From Prochilodus magdalenae (taxonomy: Eukaryota > Chordata > Actinopteri > Characiformes > Prochilodontidae): a stretch of DNA of 64,000 nt. The notes beneath the pieces are model-generated. The model was given only the letters and a program-made list of their open reading frames with translations. It did no database searches and was not told the origin of the DNA. The stretch spans positions 62,001-126,000 of the forward strand of contig JAMWET010004066.1 of assembly GCA_024036415.1 (NCBI GenBank), read 5' to 3'. Positions 23,975-35,279 of this stretch are shown here, piece by piece (position 1 is the first letter of the stretch; every line of letters starts with the position of its first letter). Position numbers and translations under genes: made by a program.

Positions 23975-24548
23975 TTAGAGACTCCTAAAAGTGTCCTGTG
24001 ATAATCCATCCCATGCATCTTAAATATTCTCACACAGTTCCTGTAGAACTAAAGGTGGAGATGGAGTGACACCAGGCCTTCTGGACATCTGACATGTGAC
24101 AACAAACTGTTTATCTTGGTGCTGACCACGGTGCCTCCACAGATGGATTTGCTAGCCGTCTCCACCAAGACAAAAGCAGGACTCATCACTGAAGATGACC
24201 CGCTGCCATTCTGAGTCATTACATGATGGTCTGGCACGACACCATTGAAGTCTTTTGCATGAAGGGCAGTTGTTGTAACAGTCTGTGTGCATGTAGACTT
24301 GCGCCATGCAGCTATCTGCCAATGGTGCTGACAGGATGACTCATGGAGGACATCACTGCTCGCTGGATGTCCACAGTCATGGCTGTTGGGTCAATCAGGT
24401 ACAGCAGGGCCCGTCTTTGGAAGGCTGAGCTTGAATCTTAAATCATTTGCACGTCTCATGATTTCAAAGCTACCCACGAATTTCATTCCTATCGGTTGCT
24501 GCTTTTTTGGTGCAGCTATTTGTGCAGCTATTCTTTTGATGATGGATG
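23975..24548 (-). mobile_element. internally deleted Tc1-like element, copy 1
   Basis: On the minus strand the region carries the first catalytic block of a DD34E transposase (SEWQRVIFSDESCFCLGGDG, at about 24210-24150), with stops on both sides. It then passes at about 24045 directly to the C-terminal 'agatgcatgggatggattat' part. The same deletion junction is present in the 39159-40173 copy. The terminal inverted repeat 'ttttgatgatggatg' ends at 24548 against TA at 24549-24550. The other end was lost next to the SINE at 23700-23920. Confidence 0.8.
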
Positions 24549-24550
24549 TA

Positions 24551-25262
24551 CATAGACTGATCTGATCGCAGTCTGAAAGATAAATGCGTCATTTGTAACC
24601 TATTGCTTGTTTTAGTAACCACCCCAACACAGGTCAGGACAGACTCTCAGGCTATATTCAGGTTAGGACCAAAATTGCAGGCCAGTTTAAACTGTCATTC
24701 AGCTTCCTCTTTGTCTTTTGGTGGCTCCTATTAGTGAATGTCAGAGTTGCCGCGGAGACCAGTGTCACTTTTGAACGAGCTGGATCCGAGAGAGATATTG
24801 CTCATCACGCCGTGTTCCCTCAAGGCAGCACACACGCTGTAATTACAGCCCTGAACTTCTGAAGCGTCAGACGCGTGGGGTCGTGCTTCTTTCCAACCCA
24901 TATGTTCCACGTTGGCCCATATTTCACTGACTGACCCTCTCTGGTGTCGCGCTGTATGGATGCTCTGGGCGGACCAGAGAGTATGATTCTGCCTTTTCAG
25001 ACATAAAAGCTCCCACTGAGCCATTCTCATAAACATCGCCTGGTTTTGGAGGGAAGTAAAATTTAATAGCAGAGAATGACAGTGTATTGAAATGTGGGCT
25101 AAGCAATAAATTAAAAGTATTGGACGGCTATTTGTGTTTATACCTTATGGATATCTATAAGTTTGTACCTTGTACAGGTAAATATCTATTAGCTACTCGC
25201 TGGTAATTAGCTCGTATACAGTACATGTGAAAATGCAATACGTCATCACCTACATATAATCT
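24551..25262. other. unassigned single-copy-looking sequence
   Basis: GC-richer than its surroundings around 24745-25010, with no repeat signature recognised. Minus-strand ORFs of 60-101 codons lack any known motif. It could be a conserved non-coding stretch, but this cannot be judged without alignment. Confidence 0.45.
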
Positions 25263-25668
25263 TGTCACATCTGTCTCCCTGGTTATGTTCATATGTCAAA
25301 CAACGCCCCCTCTGGTTGCTTCATGGCATTACATTGCTTTCCCTGCTCCACCCTGGCTCCACCCATCCCCACACCTAATGCTAATTGGGACTTCCATTTA
25401 GACCCCTTTCTTTGCCCTGCTGGTTGTGAAGTTTCTGTTTTCCCCTGGTTATTTCTTAGCTGTGTAAATCTTAGCCGTGTTTCCTTTCAGTCCTTGTTCT
25501 CTTTGTTTGGTAGTGTTTGTGTTAGTCTTGAGTTCTTGACCCTTGTTTTGTTTCTGCTGTTGTATTTCAATTTATGGACATGTCTTTGATAATACCCACC
25601 TGTGTTTTGACCCCTGTTACCCACTAACTCAAATAAATCCACAAACCTGCCTCAACCACTACGTTACA
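25263..25668 (+). mobile_element. solo-LTR-like insertion, copy 1
   Basis: Begins TGTCACATCTG and ends CTACGTTACA, i.e. TG...CA termini. The five flanking bases are aatct on the left (25258-25262) and aatat on the right (25669-25673), a 4/5 match expected from a 5-bp target duplication. An AATAAA polyadenylation-type signal (25632-25637) precedes the end by about 30 bases, as in an LTR. A pyrimidine-rich second half completes the picture. No internal retroelement genes are adjacent. Confidence 0.6.
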
Positions 25669-26204
25669 AATATACTGGACTGGACTGTAGTATTCATTTG
25701 ACTAAGCGATTTGCTTATGACTGATTCCTTTTGACTGCAGTAATCTTAACCTCCTGAGACCCGGACTGGCTTGGTGTGCAATTTTAATTTCTCCTAGCTA
25801 TTTGTGATTAGTAGGACCTAACAAGTATTAAACTAAAGGTTGTCTTTGTACAGGAAGTTGTTTTGGCAAAAGACAATGTTGTCCTATAAGGCCAAAGGGT
25901 CAACGTTGTAAGAAGTACCATGGTCCAGAGAAGCAGAAATAGGGTCTCCGGAGGATAAAGTCAGTAGGTCATGTTTTAGCATCTTTGTCCCATCAAGATT
26001 TGGTCAATAATACAGTGGTCAGGACTGTGTTTCCTGAAAGCATCCCAGTGCACCCAACAGGGTAGCTGTGGAGAGAGGCCGTGTCTTGATCATTTAAACA
26101 TGGTAGTTGTTCATTGACGTTTTAAGGGATCACACCCCAGAGCATTTCCCTCCTCTCGTATCTTTTTAGCTTTTTCCTTTGTCATATATTTATTTATAAG
26201 CTCT
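25669..26204. other. unassigned sequence
   Basis: No recognised gene or repeat. Confidence 0.5.
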
Positions 26205-26209
26205 AATAT

Positions 26210-26640
26210 TAGTCGCCTGTGACTGATATGTACCTAATAGCCTGTAGTACCTCCACAAGCACCAATAACAGCTATGATTCGTTTAAGCATGGACTGGACA
26301 AGTTTCTGGATGTAGTAGTGTTCAGTCACTCCTGCAGCAAAGTATTGCCCAGTTGGGCCAGATGTGGTGGATGCCTTCCCTGGCTCAATTCTGAGGAGAG
26401 TTTCCTGTAGACTGGGATTTTAGCCACTGCAGGTAGGCCCGTATGACCGTACGCTTCCATACACCTGCAGATTCAGCTACTTCCCTAACACTATGGCCTT
26501 TGGCAGGACCACGTGCAGCCACCCCTTTTTACTAATCATTAACATCTGCTTTGTGACCCCTTTTCCACACATAGAGCGAGACATTAACTGCACCTCCTCT
26601 CCTTTTCTCAATCTATAAGTCCCATCATACACCATTCAGG
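26210..26640 (-). pseudogene. decayed Tc1-like transposase, internally deleted
   Basis: The minus strand near 26345-26235 reads 'YYIQKLVQSMLKRIIAVIG' + 'ACGGTTGY' and stop, matching the usual Tc1 C-terminal helix and its GG.T.Y ending. Upstream (26580-26410) 'MSRSMCGKGVTKQMLMIS...' with a following 'GSVRSYG' looks like the N-terminal part. The catalytic centre is absent, so the middle is deleted, and stops occur. Inverted ends were not identified. Confidence 0.6.
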
Positions 26641-26918
26641 TATTTATAGCACGATTATCCTCGTGCAACACCTTCTGCAAAAGTCTGACCCACCTTAAAC
26701 ATGCATGGTGACTTGAGTTTTATCTGGTGAGGTTATTTTCTAATGTTCCCTTTAGGTTCATTTCTAAAAATCAAACTGGGAAATGATTTTACGAGGTATC
26801 TAGTTGGTGCTTAGTGACCTAGACCCTTTTTAGCTGCATGCAAACCTTTAATCAGAATAATAAACAGTAACTGTGCACTATAGCTTTCAGGACGTTTGCT
26901 GTAACAGGTACAATTTGC

Positions 26919-27119
26919 GGTTGGTGTAGCTCAGCAGGGAACACCACTACCCAGGGTGCCACCTCTACATGTGGGAGACTGGGGTTCGAATACCAGTCTG
27001 AGTGACTATGCTGTGCTACACCAATAAGAGTCCTTGGGCAAGGGTCCTAACACTACATTGGCTGACCTGTAGTTGGGTTAATCTTGTAAGTCGTTCTGGA
27101 TAGAAACGTCATAAATGTA
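26919..27119 (+). mobile_element. tRNA-derived SINE, copy 3
   Basis: Head 'ggttggtgtagctcagcagg' with B box 'ggggttcgaatacc', then 'ctatgctgtgctacaccaat' and 'gtaagtcgttctggatagaa'. The tail is shortened: the 'cagctaaatgcc' part is missing between 'acgtc' and 'ataaatgta'. Confidence 0.88.
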
Positions 27120-27254
27120 CAACTTATTTTGACTTAGAAAATCAACAGCAATCTTAACAATCTTATATCGTTACAGCATACGACTGTAAAGATGGTGGTT
27201 TATCATTGTTTCAAAGTTCATGTTGCTGTTGCATTTAATCAACCTCTTGTTCTG

Positions 27255-27480
27255 GGGTGCATTTCCCAAAACCATAGTTGTACTAACTACGTTAGCAACT
27301 TACATAGTTGGAACGACACAGCTGCGACGCAAATGTTTCCCAAAACCATGCTTCAAACTATGGAGGTAACCACGTTGGTAACTTACATATTCCGAACCAT
27401 CGTTAAGCGACACGGTGTTTCCCAAAACCGTAGTTCCACCGAACGTTCGCAAACACTGTCGTTAAGTTGAGTAGTTGGAA
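27255..27480. repeat. three tandem ~75-85-bp units ('tttcccaaaacc')
   Basis: 'tttcccaaaaccatagttgt' (27264), 'tttcccaaaaccatgcttc' (27339) and 'tttcccaaaaccgtagttcc' (27418) start three diverged units. Each contains short self-complementary 'gttagcaacttac / acgttggtaacttac' and 'aactacggt' type words. The resemblance to ends of fish Harbinger-type MITEs is only a suggestion. Confidence 0.55.
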
Positions 27481-28334
27481 CTACAGCTGTAGACCTAGAA
27501 GCTTAGTTCCTGGTGACCACGTCATCGATGACGCAGGACGCCAGGAAACGTGTCAGTAGCTGAAAATTTACATCAAACTCCGGGTACAAACATTTATACT
27601 GTCAAATTCTTTGAACGTGTAGTTCCCAACACACATCTCAGTGTATTTCTTCGTGTATACTTACAGCTGCATTCTTTGAATAATATCGCTGTAATCCATG
27701 CGCGTGTGCTAGCTGTGTAACGTTAGACGGGCTCTGTTTTTCCAGCATTATTTTACGGTCTTGTAATATTAAAACTTTTGCACCTGGATTCATTGTGGAA
27801 ACAACTCTCTGTATTTTACACCACTTCTTACTTTGTGTCTCCATCAAGCTCCACCATATTAGTCAGCCCCCTTGCACTTGTAGCGATACATGGATATGAA
27901 TATGAATGTAAAAGATACCCTGTAGATAAATGCATGTAGGCCTACTTCTTGTGTATCTCTTTTTATGGATGAGGAAGCACTGCATAATTATCTCTCTTTC
28001 CCTTTTAGTGTCCTTTAGGGCATCCTGAATTGGAGGAAACTAAACTGAGAGTTATTTGTGTGCAGATATGAATATTTGTTATAATATTTGGAGACCCTCA
28101 TAGATACAGCTTGTTTCTTTTTTAAGTATTAGTATAATTAGTGTTGTTTTGAATTGTTATAAACTGTGTACTAATAAAAATGTAGGATAGAAATAAAACT
28201 ATAATAATAAATTATGAAAATTAAGACATTACATATAATTACTGCAGAAGTCATTTATATTTCTGGATTAATTTTTTTTTTACTTCATTTTAGAATTATT
28301 ATTACGTTTCATTATTATAAATACATTCTAAATT
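27481..28334. other. unassigned sequence, AT-rich toward the right
   Basis: No gene recognised. The sequence becomes strongly AT-rich from 28080 onward, up to the L1-like insertion site. Confidence 0.5.
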
Positions 28335-28884
28335 AAAAACATGCAATCTACTTTTATTCACTCTTTTTGGACCTGTAAAAAAATAACTTATTTTGGAAGG
28401 AAGTACATTTTGTTATAGTAAATATTTTTGGTATTCAGTTTAATATGTGCCCCTTTTTGTATTTATTGAATGGTCAACTCCGGGATACATTTGATTGGCA
28501 GCTGAGACAGGCTTTTATTTTTTTGGTGCATGTAGCAAAGAAATGTGTTCTGCTGCTTTGGTCCTCTGAACAGGCCCCAACACTGAGGTTGTGTATCTCT
28601 CAACTAGTGTCATTGCTTCCTCTCGAGAAACTGACTTATGACATGAATCAGAGACCAGACAAGTTTTGGCAAATATGGTCTCCTCTCCTATTAGTTAGAG
28701 CCTTCCCTTTTGTTTCTTTTTCTTTTCTGTTTTTTTTATTAATATTATTTATGTATTTATTTATTTATTCAATTTTTCTTTCTTTATATGTAACTGCTGT
28801 TGGAGATATTCTGTATGTACTGTGGCTGGTAATGGAAAGTGCAACACCAATAAAAAAATAAAAAATAAAAAAACATGCAATCTA
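28335..28884 (+). mobile_element. 5'-truncated L1-like LINE with target duplication
   Basis: A 16-base direct repeat, AAAAACATGCAATCTA, flanks the insert at 28335-28350 and 28869-28884. The insert (28351-28868) reads in one frame as the end of an L1-type ORF2: HSFWTCKKITYFWKEVHF, then PFLYLLNGQLRDTFDW, then KKCVLLLWSS and LLPLEKLTYDMNQRPDKFW. A T-rich 3' UTR follows, ending in an A-rich 'aataaaaaaataaaa' tail. The stop after 'ATPIKK' is past the normal end. The truncation, A-tail and flanking duplication are those of target-primed reverse transcription. Confidence 0.9.
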
Positions 28885-29912
28885 ATTTATATTCTTACAC
28901 AAGGAGATAAAATTTAAAAGCATGTTAAATGTATTTAGAGAAAAAAAATAGTGTAAGAATAAAAAACGGTTTAATATACGACTACGTTATGTACGTAGCC
29001 ACGAGTACGAAGCTAGGCATTTAATATTTTGTCCACAACAAGAAAAACAAATATCTCAAAAATGGCAAGCTTTCAGGAGAAACTACAAACTTTCTTTATT
29101 TATCTTTTATGTTATATAGTCTCCAGCTCTTACAGCATAATATCTGCTTGACCAGCATATCATTTCAATTCTAAGCCCCTTAAAATCACAGAGTAATAGA
29201 CGTATCATTCAGTAACTACAAGCACTACAGTTGTTGGCTAACCGGCTAGTAACAATGTGGACCCACCAGTCCTGGGCTTTTAAGGGGTTCAAATCATGAG
29301 GGTTTAAAATATTAATGCTAAGCAATAAAATCGCTCTGCACTCGTTTCTACTTTATCTGTTATGCCTTTACATTTTCTCATGCATGTACAGACATAATTA
29401 AACCCTTAAAGGTACTGAAACCTGCTTCTCTCCCTTTAGTTTCAGACTTACTGCAGCTTACATCAGGTGTTAGCAAAACCGAAACCAAAAATTAGAAATA
29501 TGCTGAGATTACACAGAATCAGGGCTGGATAAAATCACCTGCTCCTTTTGTGTCATTAACAAAGTAGCGTTAGTCAGTTATTAAGTAGAAAATGGTAAAA
29601 AGCTCCAACATTAGTTTAAATCTTCACACAACCTGTTTGTCTATCTTTATCTTAGGTTAATATTTATTCATTTGTGTGAGAAGTAAATTGTTGGATTTGT
29701 TTCTACACGTTTATTATACAAAAAGAAATCATTTAAAAAATAATTTCTTAAAACATGTGAAAAGACTGCGAACTATGTGGTGCTGAATTGTGGAGTTAGA
29801 CCACCCACATGATACCTTTGCTTTTAAAATTAGGATTTTTTGGGTTAGGGTTAGGGTCTGAAATCATGACTTGATGAAGCACACTAGACATAGTTAGTAA
29901 ATCTCACTATAC
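28885..29912. other. unassigned AT-rich sequence
   Basis: No gene or RNA recognised. It includes a two-unit TTAGGG run at about 29842-29856. Confidence 0.5.
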
Positions 29913-30780
29913 CTAGTAGTTTTATAGACTAGCAGTTTTATAGACCAGTAGTTTTATAGACTAGTAGTTTTATAGACTAGCAGTTTTACAGACTCGCAGT
30001 TTTACAGACTAGCAGTTTTATAGACTAGTAGTTTTATAGACTAGTAGTTTTATAGGCTAGTAGTTTTACAGACTAGCAGTTTTACAGACTCGCAGTTTTA
30101 CAGACTAGCAGTTTTATAGACTAGTAGTTTTATAGACTAGTAGTTTTATAGGCTAGTAGTTTTACAGACTAGCAGTTTTACAGACTAGTAGTTTTATAGG
30201 CTAGCAGTTTTACAGACTAGCAGTTTTACAGACTAGCAGTTTTACAGACTAGTAGTTTTATAGACTAGTAGTTTTATAGGCTAGCAGTTTTATAGACTAG
30301 CAGTTTTATAGACTAGTAGTTTTATAGACTAGTAGTTTTATAGACTAGCAGGTTTATAGGCCAGTAGTTTTATAGACTAGTAGTTTTCTGGACTTGTAGT
30401 TTTATAGGCTAGTAGTTTTATAGACTAGCAGTTTTATAGACTAGCAGGTTTATAGGCTAGTAGTTTTATAGACTAGTAGTTTTATTGGCTAGTAGTTTTA
30501 TAGACTAGCAGGTTTATAGGCTAGCAGTTTTATAGGCTAGTAGTTTTATAGACTAGCAGGTTTATAGGCTAGAAGTTTTATAGGCTAGTAGTTTTATAGA
30601 CTAGTAGTTTTATAGACTAGAAGTTTTATAGACTGGTAGTTTTATAGACTAGTAGTTTTATAGGCTAGTAGTTTTATAGACCAGCAGTTTTATAGACTAG
30701 CAGTTTTATAGACTAGTAGTTTTATAGGCTAGTAGTTTTATAGACTAGCAGTTTTATAGACTAGCCATTTTAAAACTAGT
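29913..30780. repeat. 16-bp minisatellite
   Basis: About 54 units of 'ctagtagttttataga' with t/c, a/g and c/t variants (ctagcag, cagactag, aggctag). Near 29991-30180 a six-unit block recurs exactly: 'gactcgcag' at 29991 and 30087, 96 bases apart, a higher-order period. The unit is CTAG-rich and not a multiple of three, so no long ORF runs through it. Confidence 0.96.
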
Positions 30781-30948
30781 AGTAACTAAAAAAAAATCGA
30801 TTCTAAAAGACACAGGCAGGCAGTTTTGTACAAGTGGTTGGAACCCCAGTATGAAGAGCCTTCCAGTGATCAATTCTGCTTGTAACAAACAATTATTTTA
30901 ATTTTTTTTTTTTTTGCTGACTTGCTACTGCTAGAATTACATACAAGT

Positions 30949-31037
30949 GGTTGATGTGGCTCAGTGGTTAACACCACTACCCACCAGAGAGCCACCACCA
31001 TATGTGGGAGACATGGGTTTGAATCCCAGAGTAGGTA
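30949..31037 (+). mobile_element. tRNA-derived SINE, 5' head only
   Basis: 'ggttgatgtggctcagtggt' + 'taacaccactaccc' with 'gggagacatgggtttgaatc' at the B-box position. The body and L2-type tail are missing, unusual for a SINE fragment since 5' truncation is the common loss. Confidence 0.78.
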
Positions 31038-32749
31038 TGCCCTTTAAACTTTGTGTTAAATAAAATAAAAGGTGGTTGAAACAAAAGAAATGTGCTAAAG
31101 TCAGCTGGAAAGAAGTCTGGCTCCATTGGCCTGCAATGAAATGCTTTTTTCGTGCCTACTTTGGAGATTATATTTGGATTATGTCTATTTTAGAGATTAT
31201 GTTTCCCCAGCAGTGATATAACATTTTGATATGTTGGAACGCCTGAGTGTTTAAATTTATCAGCGGTCATGTTTCCTCACCAATTCTGCGGTTTTAAACT
31301 TCTACATAACGTGTAACTGATAGTGATGCAGATCCCCGCTGCTTCCTTTATCCCGAGCTAAATCAGTGTTAACCGATAGTGATGTAGATTCCTGACTGCT
31401 TCTCTCTAACGTGAAGGCGCTGTGAGCGTGTGGTAGGCATGCAGTGGCGGGCTGTGAGGAACTGGCCTTATCTCCATACCTGCAGGGGATGCGCGCTCCG
31501 TCTGTGAAGGGATTTTACTATTTGCCATTGAGTTCCCATTCACTGTCTGCGCTTAAAACAGATTAAACCTGTGGGTTCTTTTTTTCCCACTGAGCTGACC
31601 TACATAACATATCAGACGGGAAGACATACAAAGATCATGAACATACAGCAAATAGCTCTCAGGGAGAAAGGAGGAATCAACACGGCTAATGAGTGTATTT
31701 AGTAACGAGTGATTTACCTACTGTAAGGATCCCATTTATGTCTTTGATGAGACCACAGCTAAAGAAGCAAAGGGTCTGTAAGTAAGACAATGGACTCTCT
31801 GGTCCTGGGAGCAACGCTTACTCATTCACGGCTTTAAAAAAGGAAAAGAAAGGAGGACAACATACAGAGAAACAGTCCATATCGAACAGTTTGCGTTTGG
31901 GCGAGATATATTTTGCCTGAAATGTTTTCTTCACAATGGTGATTAACACCAGACTCTGCGGCTAACAAACCGTCGCTCCTTGAATATGACACTTGGACAT
32001 GACAGATAAACACACATGTCCACTTGGAGCGGAGTCCCTTCTTCGCTGCAAGTTTTTTTCTCTTTTTTTAACAAAAATAAAAAAGAAACAGTCACGATCG
32101 AACAGTCTCTTGGCCGGTTCCCTGTGTTTGTTGCTTCATGTGTTCTCCAGCATCTCCACTCCTACAGAATCTCCTCACAACTCAGAATTGCCCACTGCCA
32201 TTGATCTTGCCAAGCACCGTCCACAAATGCGTTCTTTCGTAGTGAGGCTAGACGAGCTTTACGGAACAGTAGCGGCAAAACAGTAATGAGAAGTCCTATC
32301 GGGAACAGTAGCAGTGTTTAACACTCATACAAACAGCCTGGCCAAAAGAATTCCACTGTTTGGATTTAAAGAAGGGAATACATAAGAGGCTTTGATTGGA
32401 TAATTACTGCGGTGATTAATAGGCTTCAGCTGCAACAGTTCTTTTAAGTCTAACTGGTGCACTAATTAACTCTACTTCTCATTCTCCAACCCTCACGTAG
32501 CAAAGACGTTCTGTAGAAAGACTCAAAAGTAGGCAACACTGATGGAAAATGACATCGGAATTCTTAATGAGGTGAACAATCTTAAGAAGTAGAGTCTTTA
32601 GCGTAGGACCCGTCCTAGGCCCAGGTCTTGAAGTGTTCAGACCCTAGCAGATCCTATCAGATATGGACGGCAGGTTCGATCCTACTCCCCGGACAACAGG
32701 ACGGGATCAAACTGGTGTGTGAGACCTGAAAGTACCTGAAAGGAGTTTT
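31038..32749. other. unassigned, longest single-copy-looking stretch on the left half
   Basis: About 1.7 kb without a recognised repeat. A 97-codon ORF (31993-32286, plus) and an overlapping one in another frame show no known domain. They have no visible splice or promoter context, so I do not call a gene. Confidence 0.5.
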
Positions 32750-32895
32750 CATGATGTCAAGCAAAGTGGCAACTAGGCCTTGAAGGCTGGCTTTACCTAC
32801 TACCACAACTCAAATGATGCCGATTACTAGCTTCTAAAATCAAGATATTGTTTTCCAGGGACAATAAAACTGGTGTATGTAAAGTTCAAAGTATA
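32750..32895 (-). mobile_element. Tc1-type end fragment, composite copy 1
   Basis: 'catgatgtcaagcaaagtgg' ... 'actcaaatgatgcc' ... 'agcttctaaa' ... 'aactggtgtatgtaaagttc' is the sequence between the transposase start and the inner direct repeat of a salmonid-type Tc1 element. It is fused at its 'gtatgtaaagttc' end to LINE sequence, exactly as at 35133-35279. Confidence 0.82.
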
Positions 32896-33498
32896 GTTTA
32901 AATCATATTTAACAAATAGACTGTTCCTGGTTTCACTGGTAAATCACTCATTTAAAAAGATTGAGTACGCCTTGTGGAGTACCACAGGGGTCCATTTTAG
33001 GGCCTCTGCTTTTCTCTTTGTACATGTTACATCTGGGTGAAGTCATCAGGAAACATGACGTTAACTTTCATAGCTATGCTGATGACACGCAGTTATACAT
33101 CTCCATTCCTCTGGCTAATCTAGACTCGGTAGAAAGGCTTAGAAGCGTGTAGTGTGTCGCATACAGGGGTTGGACAATGAAACTGGACAAAGAGCAAAAC
33201 TGTGCTCTTACCTGCTAACTGAACCTTCACACTCTGCTCTTACTGGTGCAATGTGCAGTTAATGAAGATTGGGCACCAGGCTGGTCCAATTTAGCCATGA
33301 AACCTCCCACACTAAAATGACAGGTGTTTCAGTTTCATTGTCCAACCCCTTTATTTCTCAGTGGATGTCACAGAATTTTCTACAAGTAAATGAAGAAAAC
33401 CTGAAATATTGATTTACAGTACTAAATCTAAAGAGAACAATGCTTTTTGACAAACTTGGATCTTTAGCTACTAATATAAAACCTGAAGTACGAAACAT
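32896..33498 (+). pseudogene. LINE reverse transcriptase fragment, copy 1 (Rex1/CR1/L2 group)
   Basis: A frame reads FKSYLTNRLFLVSL, then [19 protein letters not shown] and [16 protein letters not shown]: the conserved RT blocks including the catalytic YADD. It is interrupted by a mariner-type MITE at 33164-33351, then resumes as 'QWMSQNFLQ.NEENL' with frameshifts. It matches copy 2 (35280-36468) closely and is cut off after 'gaagtacgaaac' (33498). Confidence 0.88.
33164..33351. mobile_element. mariner-type MITE inserted in LINE copy 1
   Basis: Ends 'caggggttggacaatgaaac' and 'tttcattgtccaacccctt' are inverted repeats, flanked by TA at 33162-33163 and 33352-33353. The homologous LINE at 35547-35548 has the unoccupied site 'gtcgcatatttctcag', proving insertion with TA duplication. 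188 bases. It is an internally deleted form of the family seen at 37754-38133 and 60734-61239. Confidence 0.95.
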
Positions 33499-33742
33499 GG
33501 CCAGAACAGGAACGTAAACTGGATCTAGACTGGTGGCAGACTGTGATTGGCCAGAGTAATGAATGAATGAGTGAGGGACGTAGCATTGGAGTCTTCCACT
33601 AAAGCTTCAGTATCCCTCTGTTCTGGGAATCATGCATCTGTGTTTCAGAAGGGTCAAATAATTGGCTTTGAGGAAACCCATAAGGCGAAGCTGAAATGAC
33701 CTTAGGTGAGTTCAGAACTGCCCAGCGTATTATTAAAACCTG

Positions 33743-33789
33743 GGTGCAGCTATTTGTGCAGCTATTCTTTTGATGATGAGTGATGAGTG
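33743..33789. mobile_element. Tc1-like inverted-repeat fragment
   Basis: A 36-base stretch ('ggtgcagctatttgtgcagc' + 'tattcttttgatgatg') is identical to 24509-24544, the end of the internally deleted Tc1-like element. It is followed by 'agtgatgagtg' and TA. The rest of the element is gone. Confidence 0.75.
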
Positions 33790-33791
33790 TA

Positions 33792-34193
33792 CCAGCTTAC
33801 TGTGTAACACTTTGTTTGTGCAATGCCAGTTCTCCACTGGCCTTGTGACAAAAAGGAGTTTCATTGGACATGAGCTCAAGCATGCAACAAAAAGAAACAC
33901 CCACGTGTTAAAGCGGTTCGATAACAGTGACAAAAATATTTGAGACAAATATATTTTTAATAGAAATTTTACAATGCGATGTTTTGATTTTATGGAGCTG
34001 GACAGCCTATTTTGCATACTTAGAGATGTAAATCACGGTAATAATAATTCATGGTAGTAATTAAACATTATCTTCATATTGTTTTGCCATAGTGACTTTT
34101 GAGTGCAGTATTCATTTTAAACTAAGCTTATTTTGTACACAGAGGTGAAGTTATGCTGGAGAGATGAGGCACCGCTTGGTTTTCAGCTAGAGT
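33792..34193. other. unassigned sequence
   Basis: No recognised gene or repeat. A minus-strand ORF here is short and featureless. Confidence 0.5.
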
Positions 34194-34195
34194 TA

Positions 34196-35279
34196 CAGTT
34201 GAAGTCATAGGTTTACATACACTGTAGCCACATTCGTTTAAACTTCGTTTTTTTGCAATTCCTGACATTTAATCCCAGTACACATTCCCAGTCTGCCAGG
34301 ACCACTACTATACTTTAAGACTCTGAAATGTCAGAATAATAATAGAGACAATTGATTTTTTCAGCTTTTATTTCTTTTATCACATCCCCGGTGGATCAGA
34401 TGTTTACATATACGTGGTTAGTATTTGGTAGCATTGCATTGTTTAAATATTTCAAGTTGCCGGAATCTTGGCCTGTCCCTTCTCCCAGGACTGGTGGAGC
34501 TCTGTCAGGTCCTTGCTCCCACACTCATTTTCAGTTCTGCACTTACATTTGTTGTCTATGGGGGTCTATGGGATGTTGATGCAATTTCTCCACATTATTT
34601 TCCTTCTTTATAATGCCATCTATTTTGTGAAGTGCCCCAGTCCTTCCTGCAGCAAGGCACCACTACAACATGATGCTGCCACCACCATGCTTTACTGTTT
34701 GGATGGTGATCTTTGGCTTCTACATATAACCATATGGATTGTCATTATGGCCAAATTCCATGTTTGATTCATCAGACCAGAGGATATTTCTCCAAAACAG
34801 TCAGATCTTTTTCCACATTTTTTGGAGCAGCAGCTTCTTCCTGCTGTACCTAGCCTCTCAGGTCATGTCTATATGTGTTACTGTTGATTCTGAAACTTTT
34901 TTGTCCCTGTTTCTTCCTCCACCTTCACACGGTTGACTACTGTTGTCCTTGGACTGATTTGTATGTTTGACATTAAAATGTGACCAGAATGTGTTTCCTT
35001 TTGGCACTGTATGGTTACATAGTGCCATGGTGTTTAACCTTGCATCTTATCATTTGACAGGTTGTTTGCTCCCAAGACATATAAGGGCCACAAATCTTTT
35101 TCTGATGTCCTGGCTCATTCCTTTTGATTGTCCCATGATGTCAAGCAACATGGCAACTAGGCCTTGAAAGTCATCCTTACCTACTACCACAACTCAAATG
35201 ATGCCAATTACTAGCTTCTAAAATTATGTTATCGTTTTCCAGGGACAATAAAACTGGTGTATGTAAAGTTCAAAGTTCA
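34196..35279 (-). mobile_element. Tc1-like element of Sleeping Beauty/salmonid type (inactive)
   Basis: Starts after TA (34194-34195) with 'cagttgaagtcataggttta' + 'catacactg', the outer repeat typical of this group. The inner direct repeat 'gtggatcagatgtttacata' lies at 34391-34410, so the two-repeat IR/DR arm is recognisable. Minus-strand transposase relics include the counterpart of 'gatgctgccaccaccatgct' (about 34672) and 'catcagaccagaggatattt' (about 34770), with many stops. The right arm stops at the inner repeat 'gtgtatgtaaagttc' (about 35265-35279), where LINE sequence begins. Confidence 0.88.

Noticed and set aside
29913..30780. CRISPR-like array (also considered for 48075-48862 and 2827-6840)
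   Set aside because: The repeats are contiguous with no unique spacers, and the sequence is vertebrate. These are minisatellites.
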